A stretch of 64,000 nt of DNA from an uncultured Gilliamella sp. (GTDB taxonomy: Bacteria > Pseudomonadota > Gammaproteobacteria > Enterobacterales > Orbaceae), in contig CALYPO010000001.1 in NCBI GenBank assembly GCA_945276085.1, forward strand, positions 1 through 64,000. Reading direction: 5' to 3'. Positions 30,899-39,033 of the stretch are shown here, piece by piece. The stretch's first letter is position 1. Every line of letters begins with the position of its first letter. The translations under genes were made by a program, and so were the position numbers. The notes under the pieces were generated by a model that saw only the letters and a program-made list of their open reading frames with translations, searched no databases and was not told where the DNA came from.

Positions 30899-31756
30899 TT
30901 ATCTCCCTACGCCAACTTGCTGATTCCAATTGACGGTTAACTGTGGTGCGTATAAATCGACATTATCAGCAAGTTGATTGGCAATAAACGGCTGCTCTAA
31001 ATGGTGTTGACCAGCGTCTAAAATAGCTTGTACAAAATCTTGTCTCACCCATTTTAAACGATCGATTGTGTGATGTTCGCTTTCGATTTTTAAATACAGC
31101 CCTTCCATTAAATCCGAGCGGTCACACTGCTGCCACGCTTTGGCTAAATCAATCTTGTCACGTGTGACTATTTTTTCAAAACAAGCCTGCCAATGCTGAG
31201 TTTTGGCTAAAGACTGTTTAACTAACGCTAATAAGTCAGCTAATTTAGTCGGTGCTTGCCCAGCAAATAGCACCGGTACCGATAAAACCGGACCATTAGC
31301 TAATAGCTGATGCCGCTTTTGGGTCGATAAAAAACATTGTTGCTGTCTATCCCAAACATCAAATTCACAAAAATAGTGAGGTAATGCATCATAAAAGATA
31401 GTGTGTTTTTTATGTAACCATTCACCATACATGATATAACGATCTTCTAACCGCTCTAATAGCCAATGTTCATGTACACTAGCCCAGTGTTTTAATAGAT
31501 TAAATTGACGCTCTCTTGAACCACCCATTAAGTAATGGCCGCGCGATTGTAATAACAGTTCGCCACTTTGCGAAAAGCTTATAGCACAGTTAGCACCATC
31601 GAGTTTTTCTTCAACGACAATATAGCAATTATGTAACTGGTTATAAGCACGCTGTCCGTCGGTGCTATCACCAAATTGTAAGCGTGAACCCTGTAAATGG
31701 GGTGTTCTTGGATATTTAATTAATTCTAAATTTTGAATATAAGATTCCATTGTCAT
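30899..31756 (-). CDS. ATP-dependent RNA ligase (KxDG family)
   Basis: Predicted sealing enzyme for RNA with 5'-phosphate and 3'-OH ends. From ATG 31756 (GGAG eight bases upstream) it is 285 residues. Nucleotidyltransferase motifs appear in order: motif I KLDGAN with the adenylated Lys at about 51, LLQSRGH, motif III MYGEWLH, IIIa YFCEFDVWD, motif IV MEGLYLK and motif V RLKWVRQDF. This is an Rnl2-like RNA ligase family protein, not a DNA ligase, as no OB-fold or DNA-binding module follows. First gene of the RNA-repair operon with HD-Pnk. Confidence 0.88.
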   Translation of the reverse strand: MTMESYIQNLELIKYPRTPHLQGSRLQFGDSTDGQRAYNQLHNCYIVVEEKLDGANCAISFSQSGELLLQSRGHYLMGGSRERQFNLLKHWASVHEHWLLERLEDRYIMYGEWLHKKHTIFYDALPHYFCEFDVWDRQQQCFLSTQKRHQLLANGPVLSVPVLFAGQAPTKLADLLALVKQSLAKTQHWQACFEKIVTRDKIDLAKAWQQCDRSDLMEGLYLKIESEHHTIDRLKWVRQDFVQAILDAGQHHLEQPFIANQLADNVDLYAPQLTVNWNQQVGVGR

Positions 31757-32077
31757 GATGTTTTCTCCAAAAATATAAGGGAAAACCGACAAGGCAAAAA
31801 TCTATAAATTGAAGTGCAACGAGAATGCTTTGAGAGGTAAAAGCAAAAATACAATATGATAGAAAATACCGTGCCGGCATTAAGATAAAGTGTTAACTAC
31901 AGGCATTTTGCCACCTCGCTATAATAAAAAGTTTAGGTTAAAAAAACGGCGCCATTATCTGGTTGTGCCGCTAGCTTGTCAAGTCAATTTATAATATTTA
32001 ATAATCAATGCTAGTAACAATGAAGAATTTCAGTATGATTATAAGTAGGATACGAAGATAACGTGACTGAGGTTATT
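31757..32077. promoter_or_regulatory. Divergent spacer between RNA-repair operon and GyrI-like gene
   Basis: About 320 bases without an ORF. It contains a sigma-54-like element on the minus strand (31861-31877), a TGCCGGCA palindrome and a GC-richer patch near 31946-31973 with a weak hairpin. No tRNA or known RNA was recognised. Confidence 0.4.
31861..31877 (-). promoter_or_regulatory. Weak sigma-54-like promoter upstream of RNA ligase gene
   Basis: On the minus strand the sequence reads CCGGCACGGTATTTTCT. Against the sigma-54 consensus TGGCACG-N4-TTGCW the -24 GG and the ACG match, but the -12 GC is TC, a damaging mismatch. It lies about 105 bases upstream of the ligase ATG. Noted because E. 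coli rtcBA RNA repair is sigma-54 driven. Confidence 0.2.
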
Positions 32078-32542
32078 ATGGATGTTGAAATTGTGCGATT
32101 TCCCGCAACAAATTTAGCGGTTATCGAACATCATGGTTCGCCACTGTTAGAACATGAAACTGTCAATAAACTCATTAAATGGCGACAAGAGAACAACTTA
32201 TTCGATAACGAAAAATACCGATGTTATGGTATCCATTACACCAATCCCGCTATCACACCTTTAGAACAGCATCACGTCGATTTTGCTATTTCAATAGACA
32301 AACCTATTGCTAAAAATGCCTATGGCATTGTCAGTAAAACTATTCCCGCGCTCCGTTGTGCCAAGGCTCGTGATATTGGTTCGCGAAATAATAACCAAGC
32401 TATTATCTATTTACTTGAACAGTGGTTACCACAAAGTAGAGAGAAAATAGGCAGTTATCCACCGATTTTTCATTACGTAAATGTAGGATTAACTATTCCA
32501 GCATCAGAGATGATAACCGATGTGTATTTGCCATTAGCGTAA
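32078..32542 (+). CDS. GyrI-like small-molecule-binding protein
   Basis: Stand-alone GyrI-like domain of 154 residues, the fold of SbmC/GyrI and the C-terminal part of Rob and BmrR. Family features include an opening VEIVRFPATNLAVIEHHG strand and the IKWRQENNL helix; the central CYGIHYTNPAITP and the C-terminal MITDVYLPLA also fit. Members bind hydrophobic or toxic small molecules; E. coli GyrI also protects DNA gyrase. The ATG at 32078 has TGAGG five bases upstream, and a GTG at 32063 is less likely. No DNA-binding domain is present. It is divergent from the RNA-repair operon. Confidence 0.82.
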   Translation: MDVEIVRFPATNLAVIEHHGSPLLEHETVNKLIKWRQENNLFDNEKYRCYGIHYTNPAITPLEQHHVDFAISIDKPIAKNAYGIVSKTIPALRCAKARDIGSRNNNQAIIYLLEQWLPQSREKIGSYPPIFHYVNVGLTIPASEMITDVYLPLA

Positions 32543-32574
32543 CAAATAAACTCGGTTATCTAACAGAACAAAGC

Positions 32575-33396
32575 TTATTTAGGTGAATAATCCGCACCAA
32601 AATAGTGTTGGCTGATTGTCGTTAGTTTGCCATTATTGATAATTTTTTGTATACCTTGGTTAATATCTTGAGTTAATCGCTCACCACTTGCGCCTTTACT
32701 AATTAACAAATAACTAAATGGAGAACCAATACGATCACCATCTTCTTGACTTAATTCTATCGTTTTGAGATTGAGTTTATGTTCATTGATATATTGCGAT
32801 AGCATCACGTTATCTATTAACTGAAAGTCGTATTGACCACTCTCGACATGTTGCAACACAGGTAGTAAATCGGCTTCACTATAAACAATTTTAACAGGAT
32901 TATTGGGATTTTGTTCATTGTAGGTTTCTAATGCTGTCGCATAATTAAGTCCTGGTGTGACTTCAGTTGATTTTCCTTGAAGATCAGAAAAGCGATTAAT
33001 GTCATTGTTACTTTTAGCCACAGCAATAACATACTGGTTTTTAAAAATTGGATCGGAATAGAAATATTTTTCTTTGCGCTTTTCATTCATAGCATAATTA
33101 TTGGCACCAACTTGATAACGCTGAGAGTCAAGTCCAGCTAAAACAGATGAGAATTCAGTCACTTCAAAACTAATTTCATATTGAGGTAACTCGCTAAATA
33201 TGGCTTTCACCACATCAATATCATAACCAACCAATTCCCCTTTTTCATCGACCGTTGTAAAAGGGTTTGGCGATCCTGAAGTCCCAATAATAATTTTTTG
33301 TTTTGTTGTGGATTGTGAATCTTTATTTTGGTTATCGCAACCAGACAAAAACAACGCGGCTAAGATGACAAAACCATACCATTTTTTATAGTTCAT
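32575..33396 (-). CDS. Amino-acid ABC transporter substrate-binding lipoprotein (cystine type)
   Basis: SBP family 3 protein of 273 residues with a lipoprotein signal, lipobox FLSGC and Cys at about residue 20. The family signature GELVGYDIDVVKAIFSEL appears after the mature N-terminus. It resembles TcyA/TcyJ-type cystine or polar amino acid binding proteins, but specificity is inferred. Last gene of the operon with the permease, ATPase, GNAT protein and glutathionyl-hydroquinone reductase. Confidence 0.86.
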   Translation of the reverse strand: MNYKKWYGFVILAALFLSGCDNQNKDSQSTTKQKIIIGTSGSPNPFTTVDEKGELVGYDIDVVKAIFSELPQYEISFEVTEFSSVLAGLDSQRYQVGANNYAMNEKRKEKYFYSDPIFKNQYVIAVAKSNNDINRFSDLQGKSTEVTPGLNYATALETYNEQNPNNPVKIVYSEADLLPVLQHVESGQYDFQLIDNVMLSQYINEHKLNLKTIELSQEDGDRIGSPFSYLLISKGASGERLTQDINQGIQKIINNGKLTTISQHYFGADYSPK

Positions 33397-33441
33397 ACCG
33401 TAATTCTCCTTTCATTTTAAATGAGCATTATTGAGTTAACC

Positions 33442-33867
33442 TTAAATAAAACCCATATTTTTCATTTCAATTCGATGATCGGCCTGATATCGAGCCATAC
33501 CTGTTTTCATTAAATCAAACCCTAAGTTTTTATAAAATTCTACTGTTTGTGGATGAGTATAAAGAATGATATTGCAATGCTGTACCTGCTCAACGAGCTT
33601 TTCTACAATTAAACGTCCATATTGTTGCCCGTGCAAGTGTTTAGCTAATGCAATGTTATAAATTGCCGCCTGACAAATACCGTCCGATAATGTACGACCA
33701 ACGCCCACAACGCGATCTTGTTCCAGCAAAAAAATCACACCATAACTGTTTTTAAACACTCGCTCTTGTGCTGTTGCATCGAGCGAACTAAGTCCATAAA
33801 AAGCCAATAAATCGGCAACATCTTGCCAATTAATATTTTCACAATGTTGTTGAATCTTTATACTCAT
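33442..33867 (-). CDS. GNAT-family N-acetyltransferase
   Basis: Small acetyl-CoA-dependent acetyltransferase of 141 residues. The acetyl-CoA-binding motif is AKHLHGQQYGRLIVEKLVEQV, with the usual HPQTVEFYKNLGF end motif. It lies between the ABC ATPase and binding-protein genes, with 18 bases to the ATPase stop, so it is probably co-transcribed. In Bacillus operons for S-modified cysteines (yxe, ytm), such a GNAT acetylates the imported thioether; the same role is possible here but unproven. Confidence 0.84.
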   Translation of the reverse strand: MSIKIQQHCENINWQDVADLLAFYGLSSLDATAQERVFKNSYGVIFLLEQDRVVGVGRTLSDGICQAAIYNIALAKHLHGQQYGRLIVEKLVEQVQHCNIILYTHPQTVEFYKNLGFDLMKTGMARYQADHRIEMKNMGFI

Positions 33868-33885
33868 TGATACCTCTTAAACTGA

Positions 33886-34644
33886 TTAGATTTCATAATC
33901 CATTTGCATTGCACTAAAATATCTTGCTAAAAAAGATTTGGTTCGTGGTTGGGTCGGATTATTAAACACCTGCTTAGGTGAACCATCTTCAATAATTTGT
34001 CCTTTATCTAAAAACAGTACTCGACTAGCTACTTCATGCACAAAGCTCATTTCGTGCGAAACAAGGATCATCGTAATCCCTGATTGTGCGGCTAATTTGA
34101 TGGTCGATAATACTTCGCCAACTAACTCAGGATCGAGCGCTGAAGTAGGTTCATCAAGCAGTAACACTTTAGGGTCCATCGCTAATGCTCTGGCAATCGC
34201 TACTCGCTGTTGTTGCCCTCCAGATAGCTGTTTTGGATAATGGTACATTCGCCCCTCAAGTCCGACTTGAACAAGCTTTTCATGCGCAATTTTACGTGCT
34301 TTCTCCTTTGGCAATTTTTTTACAATAATCAAACCCTCCATCACATTTTCTAAGGCATTTTTTTGATGAAAAAGATTAAATTGTTGAAATACCATAGCTG
34401 ACTTTTGGCGAAACTGAACAATATCACGTTGTTTAATGCGGCTAACATCCAAGCCAAAATTATCAATTTGGATGTTACCTTGCTGGGGTTTTTCAAGTAA
34501 ATTTAAACAGCGTAGTAAAGTGGATTTACCTGCTCCCGATGCGCCGATAATAGCAACGACTTCATGCGGTTTTATGGCGAAATTAAGATGATCTAAAATA
34601 AGATTATCCTGAAAAGATAACGTTAAGTTCTGTACCTTAATCAT
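33886..34644 (-). CDS. Amino-acid ABC transporter ATP-binding protein
   Basis: ATPase of a polar-amino-acid type importer, 252 residues. Walker A GASGAGKST is at about 33-41, the Q-loop VFQQFNLF follows, then the signature LSGGQQQRVAIARAL and Walker B VLLLDEPTSALDPE. It is closest in style to cystine transporter ATPases (TcyN/TcyC). It overlaps the permease gene by 4 bases (ATGA). Confidence 0.9.
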   Translation of the reverse strand: MIKVQNLTLSFQDNLILDHLNFAIKPHEVVAIIGASGAGKSTLLRCLNLLEKPQQGNIQIDNFGLDVSRIKQRDIVQFRQKSAMVFQQFNLFHQKNALENVMEGLIIVKKLPKEKARKIAHEKLVQVGLEGRMYHYPKQLSGGQQQRVAIARALAMDPKVLLLDEPTSALDPELVGEVLSTIKLAAQSGITMILVSHEMSFVHEVASRVLFLDKGQIIEDGSPKQVFNNPTQPRTKSFLARYFSAMQMDYEI

Positions 34645-35381
34645 AATAATTTTCCTCGGCGATAACTGGGTGTATTCACACTGTCAGAAATCGTTAACCG
34701 GTTTTCCATATACTTAATGATTAATTCAATAATAATGGTTAAAGCCCAATAAATAAGTGCCAAAGAGATATAAACCTCAAAATAACGATAACTGTGTCCT
34801 GCTAAGGTTTTACCGCGACCTGTCATTTCAGTGACTGAACAGACAAAGGCTAACGAAGTCCCTTTAAGCAAGCCGATAAAAGCATTACCAAGATTTGGTA
34901 AGGCCACAATAAATGCTTCAGGAATAACAATACGTCGTAACAATTGGCTATAACTCATCCCTAACGATTGTGCCGCCTCAATTTGACCTTTACTGACCGA
35001 TTGTAACGCGGCTCGTATAGTCTCGGAGTTATAAGCAGCTTCATTAAAAGAAAAGGCAATGAGTACAAATAGCATTGGAGGCACACTATTAATATTAAAA
35101 TCAGTATGATAAAAATAGTTGATATAACGCAGAACAATTGGGATCCCATAAAAGCTTAAATAAAGCTGAACAAGTAAAGGCGTTCCTCGAATAAATGAAA
35201 CAAAAACCGATGCTAGTTGCGAAAGAACAGGAATTTTATTCATTTTAACAATGGCAATCACTAACCCAAACATTACGCCAAGCAGCATTGAAAAAAAGGT
35301 AATAAATAACGTGACTGGCAAATAAGCCAGTAACGTAGGTATTTGAGTAAATATCAATCCGAAATCTAATATATTTGGCAT
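34641..35381 (-). CDS. Amino-acid ABC transporter permease (cystine type)
   Basis: Inner-membrane permease of the His/Glu/Gln/Arg family, about five helices in 246 residues. The EAA loop reads EAAQSLGMSYSQLLRRIVIPEA, and the N-terminal half carries SFIRGTPLLVQLYLSFYG, a family signature. ATG 35381 with GGGA upstream is preferred to a TTG at 35402. It overlaps the downstream ATPase gene. Confidence 0.89.
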   Translation of the reverse strand: MPNILDFGLIFTQIPTLLAYLPVTLFITFFSMLLGVMFGLVIAIVKMNKIPVLSQLASVFVSFIRGTPLLVQLYLSFYGIPIVLRYINYFYHTDFNINSVPPMLFVLIAFSFNEAAYNSETIRAALQSVSKGQIEAAQSLGMSYSQLLRRIVIPEAFIVALPNLGNAFIGLLKGTSLAFVCSVTEMTGRGKTLAGHSYRYFEVYISLALIYWALTIIIELIIKYMENRLTISDSVNTPSYRRGKLL

Positions 35382-35402
35382 GCGTATTATCCCAATAATC
35401 AA

Positions 35403-36374
35403 TTATTGATGAGTACGAAATTGTTTATCTCTGTTATGAGGAGTATGCCAATGACTAACATCAGGCCCTAAGGGCAAAATATCATAAGGATTATGGGCAT
35501 TATTACCTAAAAAGTACCCTTTTTTAATTGACTCAAAATCGGTTGTTTCACCAAAAGCGGGGATTTGATAAAGATCTCGGGCATAAGCCCATAAATTAGG
35601 AAAATCAATAATTCGATTACGATTTGTGTTAAAAGCAGCATAATAAGCCACATCAAAACGCGCTAATGTAACGTATAAGCGAATATCCGAATCGGTAATG
35701 TGATCACCAAAAAGATATCGAGACTTACTTAGGCGTTTTTCTAATTCATCTAATCGATTAAAAACAAGATGATAAGCGTGTTCGTAAGCTTTTTGTGAGC
35801 GAGCAAATCCCGCTTTATAAACACCATTATTGACTTCATGAAAAATCACATCATTCAATTCATCAATTTCAGTACGTAAATGTTCCGGATAGAGATCAGG
35901 CGCACCCGCTTTATGGAAAGGTTTGAATGCGGTTTCCCAATAGTTGGTTAATTTAAAATAGTCGTTGTTGACAACTTTGCCGGTTTTTACATCGACAACG
36001 GTCGGGACTGTTGCTCGTCCATTATATTCAGGATCGGTTTTAGCGTAAATTTCTGGTAAATAACGGATGCCTAACACTGGGTCAACACCATTAGGATCAA
36101 GTGAAAACTCCCAACCATGCTCAGTGCGAATTGGCGCAACTTTGCCAACACTGATCACATTTTCCAAACCTAATAATTTGATAACAATCATCTGCCGATG
36201 TGCCCAAGGACAAATCGCCGCCCAAATTAAACGATAACGACCAGCCTCAACCGGTAACATACCCGGTTTATTTCCAAATGGGGTATCAAAACGATTTGTT
36301 TGACGAACAAAAGCACCGTCTTGGTTAATTTCATTATTTTCGGTAGTAACAACTTTTCCTATCGCAATGGCCAT
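35403..36374 (-). CDS. Glutathionyl-hydroquinone reductase (YqjG/Xi-class GST type)
   Basis: Xi-class glutathione transferase that reduces glutathionyl-hydroquinones to free hydroquinones. The 323-residue protein has the class motif ICPWAHR with catalytic Cys at about residue 55, the GLENVISVG region, and the C-terminal all-helical GST domain with YLFGDHITDSDIRLYVTL. The start is ATG 36374 with AGGAG. It heads the operon with the cystine-type ABC transporter, so a role with imported thiol conjugates is suggested by context. Confidence 0.9.
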   Translation of the reverse strand: MAIAIGKVVTTENNEINQDGAFVRQTNRFDTPFGNKPGMLPVEAGRYRLIWAAICPWAHRQMIVIKLLGLENVISVGKVAPIRTEHGWEFSLDPNGVDPVLGIRYLPEIYAKTDPEYNGRATVPTVVDVKTGKVVNNDYFKLTNYWETAFKPFHKAGAPDLYPEHLRTEIDELNDVIFHEVNNGVYKAGFARSQKAYEHAYHLVFNRLDELEKRLSKSRYLFGDHITDSDIRLYVTLARFDVAYYAAFNTNRNRIIDFPNLWAYARDLYQIPAFGETTDFESIKKGYFLGNNAHNPYDILPLGPDVSHWHTPHNRDKQFRTHQ

Positions 36375-36480
36375 ATGCTTACTCCTATTTTTTGATGCGT
36401 TAATTTCAAACAATCCAACCCTTGGATAAAATCAATCTAACATCAAAAAATTAATGGATAAAATAACAAATAAGCATATT

Positions 36481-36501
36481 TATATAATTATCAATTATAT
36501 A
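36481..36501. promoter_or_regulatory. Inverted repeat upstream of the hydroquinone reductase operon
   Basis: TATATAATT, three bases, AATTATATA: a perfect 9-bp dyad about 107 bases upstream of the reductase ATG and 42 bases past the citB stop. It could be an operator or part of the promoter. AT-rich dyads arise easily in this genome. Confidence 0.3.
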
Positions 36502-36542
36502 GAAGATGGTGTCTGAGCAAATAATTAACCTAACAACAATAA

Positions 36543-37244
36543 CTATTTACCTAAACGTTTGTACAATCTTTCAGGGCGGCCTATCTTTCCATGATTAAGT
36601 TCGACAGTTAATACTTTAGTTTGAACACAGTACTCTAAATAGCGTCTAGCTGTAGTTTTACTGATTTTTGCTTTTTCAACAATTTCATCAACGGTTTGAG
36701 GGGTATCGGTATGCATAAAAAGATCTTTAACCTTTTGCAAGGTAATTTCCTCTATCCCTTTTGAATGACGATTAATATCAACAAAATCTTTGGTTTGTAG
36801 GTTGAACAGTTCATCAATTCTTCGCTGATTGACATGTTTTTGTAAGCTTTGACGATATAAGAACAGTTCAAAACGTGCTAACGAGTGTTTTAAACGTTGA
36901 TAAGACACCGGTTTAATTAAATAATCGAATGCTCCATATCTAATGGCTTTACTACAAGTATCCATATCGCTAGCTGCGGTAATAAAAATAACATAGCAAT
37001 TTAAGTTGTTATTAATAATATATTCGAATAATTCAATCCCTTTACCATCGGGTAAATAGTTATCTAATAAAATTAAAGTGGGTTTTAACTTTTCTACCAT
37101 CTTTTTTGCTTCCTCTAAATTGGAAGCAATACCAACGACTTTTACTTTTGTATCTCGCTGAATAAAATCAGCATTTAATTCAGCTAAAATAGGCTCATCT
37201 TCAACAATGAGAACTTTAATAGCATCTTCTTTATTTTCTTGCAT
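36543..37244 (-). CDS. citB: Citrate response regulator CitB/DpiA
   Basis: Response regulator that switches on citrate fermentation genes when phosphorylated by CitA. The N-terminal receiver domain has phospho-acceptor Asp61 in LILLDNYLPDGKG and the conserved Lys in YLIKPVSY. The C-terminal helix-turn-helix (about 175-228) includes VEKAKISKTTARRYLEY. The 233-residue length fits CitB/DcuR-type regulators. It is separated from the kinase gene by 10 bases and is divergent from citS. Confidence 0.92.
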   Translation of the reverse strand: MQENKEDAIKVLIVEDEPILAELNADFIQRDTKVKVVGIASNLEEAKKMVEKLKPTLILLDNYLPDGKGIELFEYIINNNLNCYVIFITAASDMDTCSKAIRYGAFDYLIKPVSYQRLKHSLARFELFLYRQSLQKHVNQRRIDELFNLQTKDFVDINRHSKGIEEITLQKVKDLFMHTDTPQTVDEIVEKAKISKTTARRYLEYCVQTKVLTVELNHGKIGRPERLYKRLGK

Positions 37245-37254
37245 ACTTTAACCT

Positions 37255-38910
37255 CTATTTTTTTGGTATAAAAACGGAAAAAATTGTTCCGTAAGGCTGA
37301 TTATCTCCAAATGTAATATAACCATTTGCCTTTTTTATGTAGGTTGACACAAGGTGTAAACCAATACCATGTTCTTTACTATCTTGTGAAGTAACGCCTG
37401 GTTCAAAGATAGAGTCTCGAAGCTCTTCTTCTACCCCACAACCTTGATCGCTTACTTCAATGACAATTTCGTCTGTAGCATCACTTATATATAAATAAAT
37501 GGATTTATCACCATTATCGTTTTTTAAACACGCATTAAATGCATTATCAAGCAGATTACCCAATATAGACATAAATTCAGTTTCAGATATTGAAGCAGGT
37601 AATGCATTTAATTGACACGCCGGGTCAAATATTAAGTTCAAACCAATTTCATGTGATTTTGAATATTTACCAATTAATAATCCACAAATAGCGGCTATTT
37701 TAAAATGCTGGGTAATGAAATCTAAATTATTTTGATTATCAGCTGAATGTAAAGCGATAAATGACTGTGCCTCATCATAACGCTTCATATAAATTAAACC
37801 AGATAACGTTGCCATCCAGTTTAGGTGTTCATGCCTAATTGCCCTTAAATTATCAACATACTGGGTAACTTGGGTCAATTGCATACTTAATACGTTAATA
37901 TCGTTGAAGTTACGAAATGTGATTACCCAACCTTGTATTTTATCATCAACAATAATTCTAATCCTATTAGCAATAACACTCGTTTCGTTAAAATAACAAA
38001 TATAATCATGGATATCTTGATTTTGATTATCGCTACCATAAATAAAATCATTAGATTGAATAAAATCACGTAGATTATGATTAAGCAAATCATCATCATC
38101 ATTATTAAAGTTTAACATACTTCTTGCCGATTGATTGATATTGATTATTTTGTAGTTAAGATCAATTGCGATAATGCCTTCAAAAATTGACTCCATAATC
38201 GATTTTTGACTTTTAACCAGTAATGCAATTTCGTTTGGTTCTAAATTAAACATCTGCTTTTTGATGGATTTAGAAAAGCAAAATGAAAAAATAAACAATG
38301 CCAAAAAAAGGAGTGAACAAAAAATAATAATCGGAATAAATTGATTAACATGTAAGACATGAATGTCATCAATCATATAACCAACCGAAACAATACCAAT
38401 GACTTTACCCTTATCAATAATTGGTGCTTTTCCGCGCAGGGCTAAACCAAGTGAGCCTTGGCTTATAGTAACACTACTATTACCACTTAACACTTCGTGA
38501 TTATCACCACCAACCATAGGGGAATTTAATGCACTATTTGCGGTATGATATAAACGATAGGCCTGAGCATCGCCAATTACAATATAGCTTGCGTCGCTTT
38601 GTTCATAAATATCCGAAATCAATTGTGCTATTTTATCAGTATCTCTTTCTTCAACATACTTGATTAAACTCGGTATAACAGCCAGTTCCTTGGCCTGAAT
38701 TTGTGCTTTTTCGCCTAAACTTCGATACAGCGAGGTTTCTGTCAAATTCCATATATAGCTTTGTAGTAAAGCTAGAATAATTAATGAAAAAATTAAAAGA
38801 GAGAAAAATAATTTTGTTGTAAATGATAGATGAATACGTTTTCGCATTTTTATACTTAATTGTCTATTTAATATCGCTAATGGTGAGTTTAACACATGAT
38901 TAAAAAACAT
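37255..38910 (-). CDS. citA: Citrate sensor histidine kinase CitA/DpiB
   Basis: Membrane sensor kinase of the CitA/DcuS family. Two membrane helices (about 33-53 and 190-213) flank a periplasmic PASp citrate-binding domain with the family pattern LALRGKAPIIDKGKVIGIVSVGY. A cytoplasmic PAS domain (about 225-330), the dimerisation HEH motif in LRAIRHEHLNW and the HATPase with GCGVEEELRDSIFEPG follow. The ATG at 38910 is used, though an ATG at 38847 (MRKRIHLS) is equally plausible and ribosome-binding sites do not decide it. Confidence 0.91.
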   Translation of the reverse strand: MFFNHVLNSPLAILNRQLSIKMRKRIHLSFTTKLFFSLLIFSLIILALLQSYIWNLTETSLYRSLGEKAQIQAKELAVIPSLIKYVEERDTDKIAQLISDIYEQSDASYIVIGDAQAYRLYHTANSALNSPMVGGDNHEVLSGNSSVTISQGSLGLALRGKAPIIDKGKVIGIVSVGYMIDDIHVLHVNQFIPIIIFCSLLFLALFIFSFCFSKSIKKQMFNLEPNEIALLVKSQKSIMESIFEGIIAIDLNYKIININQSARSMLNFNNDDDDLLNHNLRDFIQSNDFIYGSDNQNQDIHDYICYFNETSVIANRIRIIVDDKIQGWVITFRNFNDINVLSMQLTQVTQYVDNLRAIRHEHLNWMATLSGLIYMKRYDEAQSFIALHSADNQNNLDFITQHFKIAAICGLLIGKYSKSHEIGLNLIFDPACQLNALPASISETEFMSILGNLLDNAFNACLKNDNGDKSIYLYISDATDEIVIEVSDQGCGVEEELRDSIFEPGVTSQDSKEHGIGLHLVSTYIKKANGYITFGDNQPYGTIFSVFIPKK

Positions 38911-38944
38911 AGAGCCTTTAAAACCATAAAAACCACTGTCAATT

Positions 38945-38960
38945 TATGATTTATATCACA
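38945..38960. promoter_or_regulatory. CRP-like site in citA/citS spacer
   Basis: TATGATTTATATCACA matches TGTGA-N6-TCACA with one mismatch. It lies between the divergent citAB and citS operons, about 80 bases upstream of the citS start. CRP control of cit genes is known in Klebsiella and E. coli. Confidence 0.5.
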
Positions 38961-39033
38961 AAAATAGTATTAATATTTTGTCACTATATGCGCCATTCAA
39001 ACAAAGCAAAAATATTTTGGAGATAAAAAAAAT

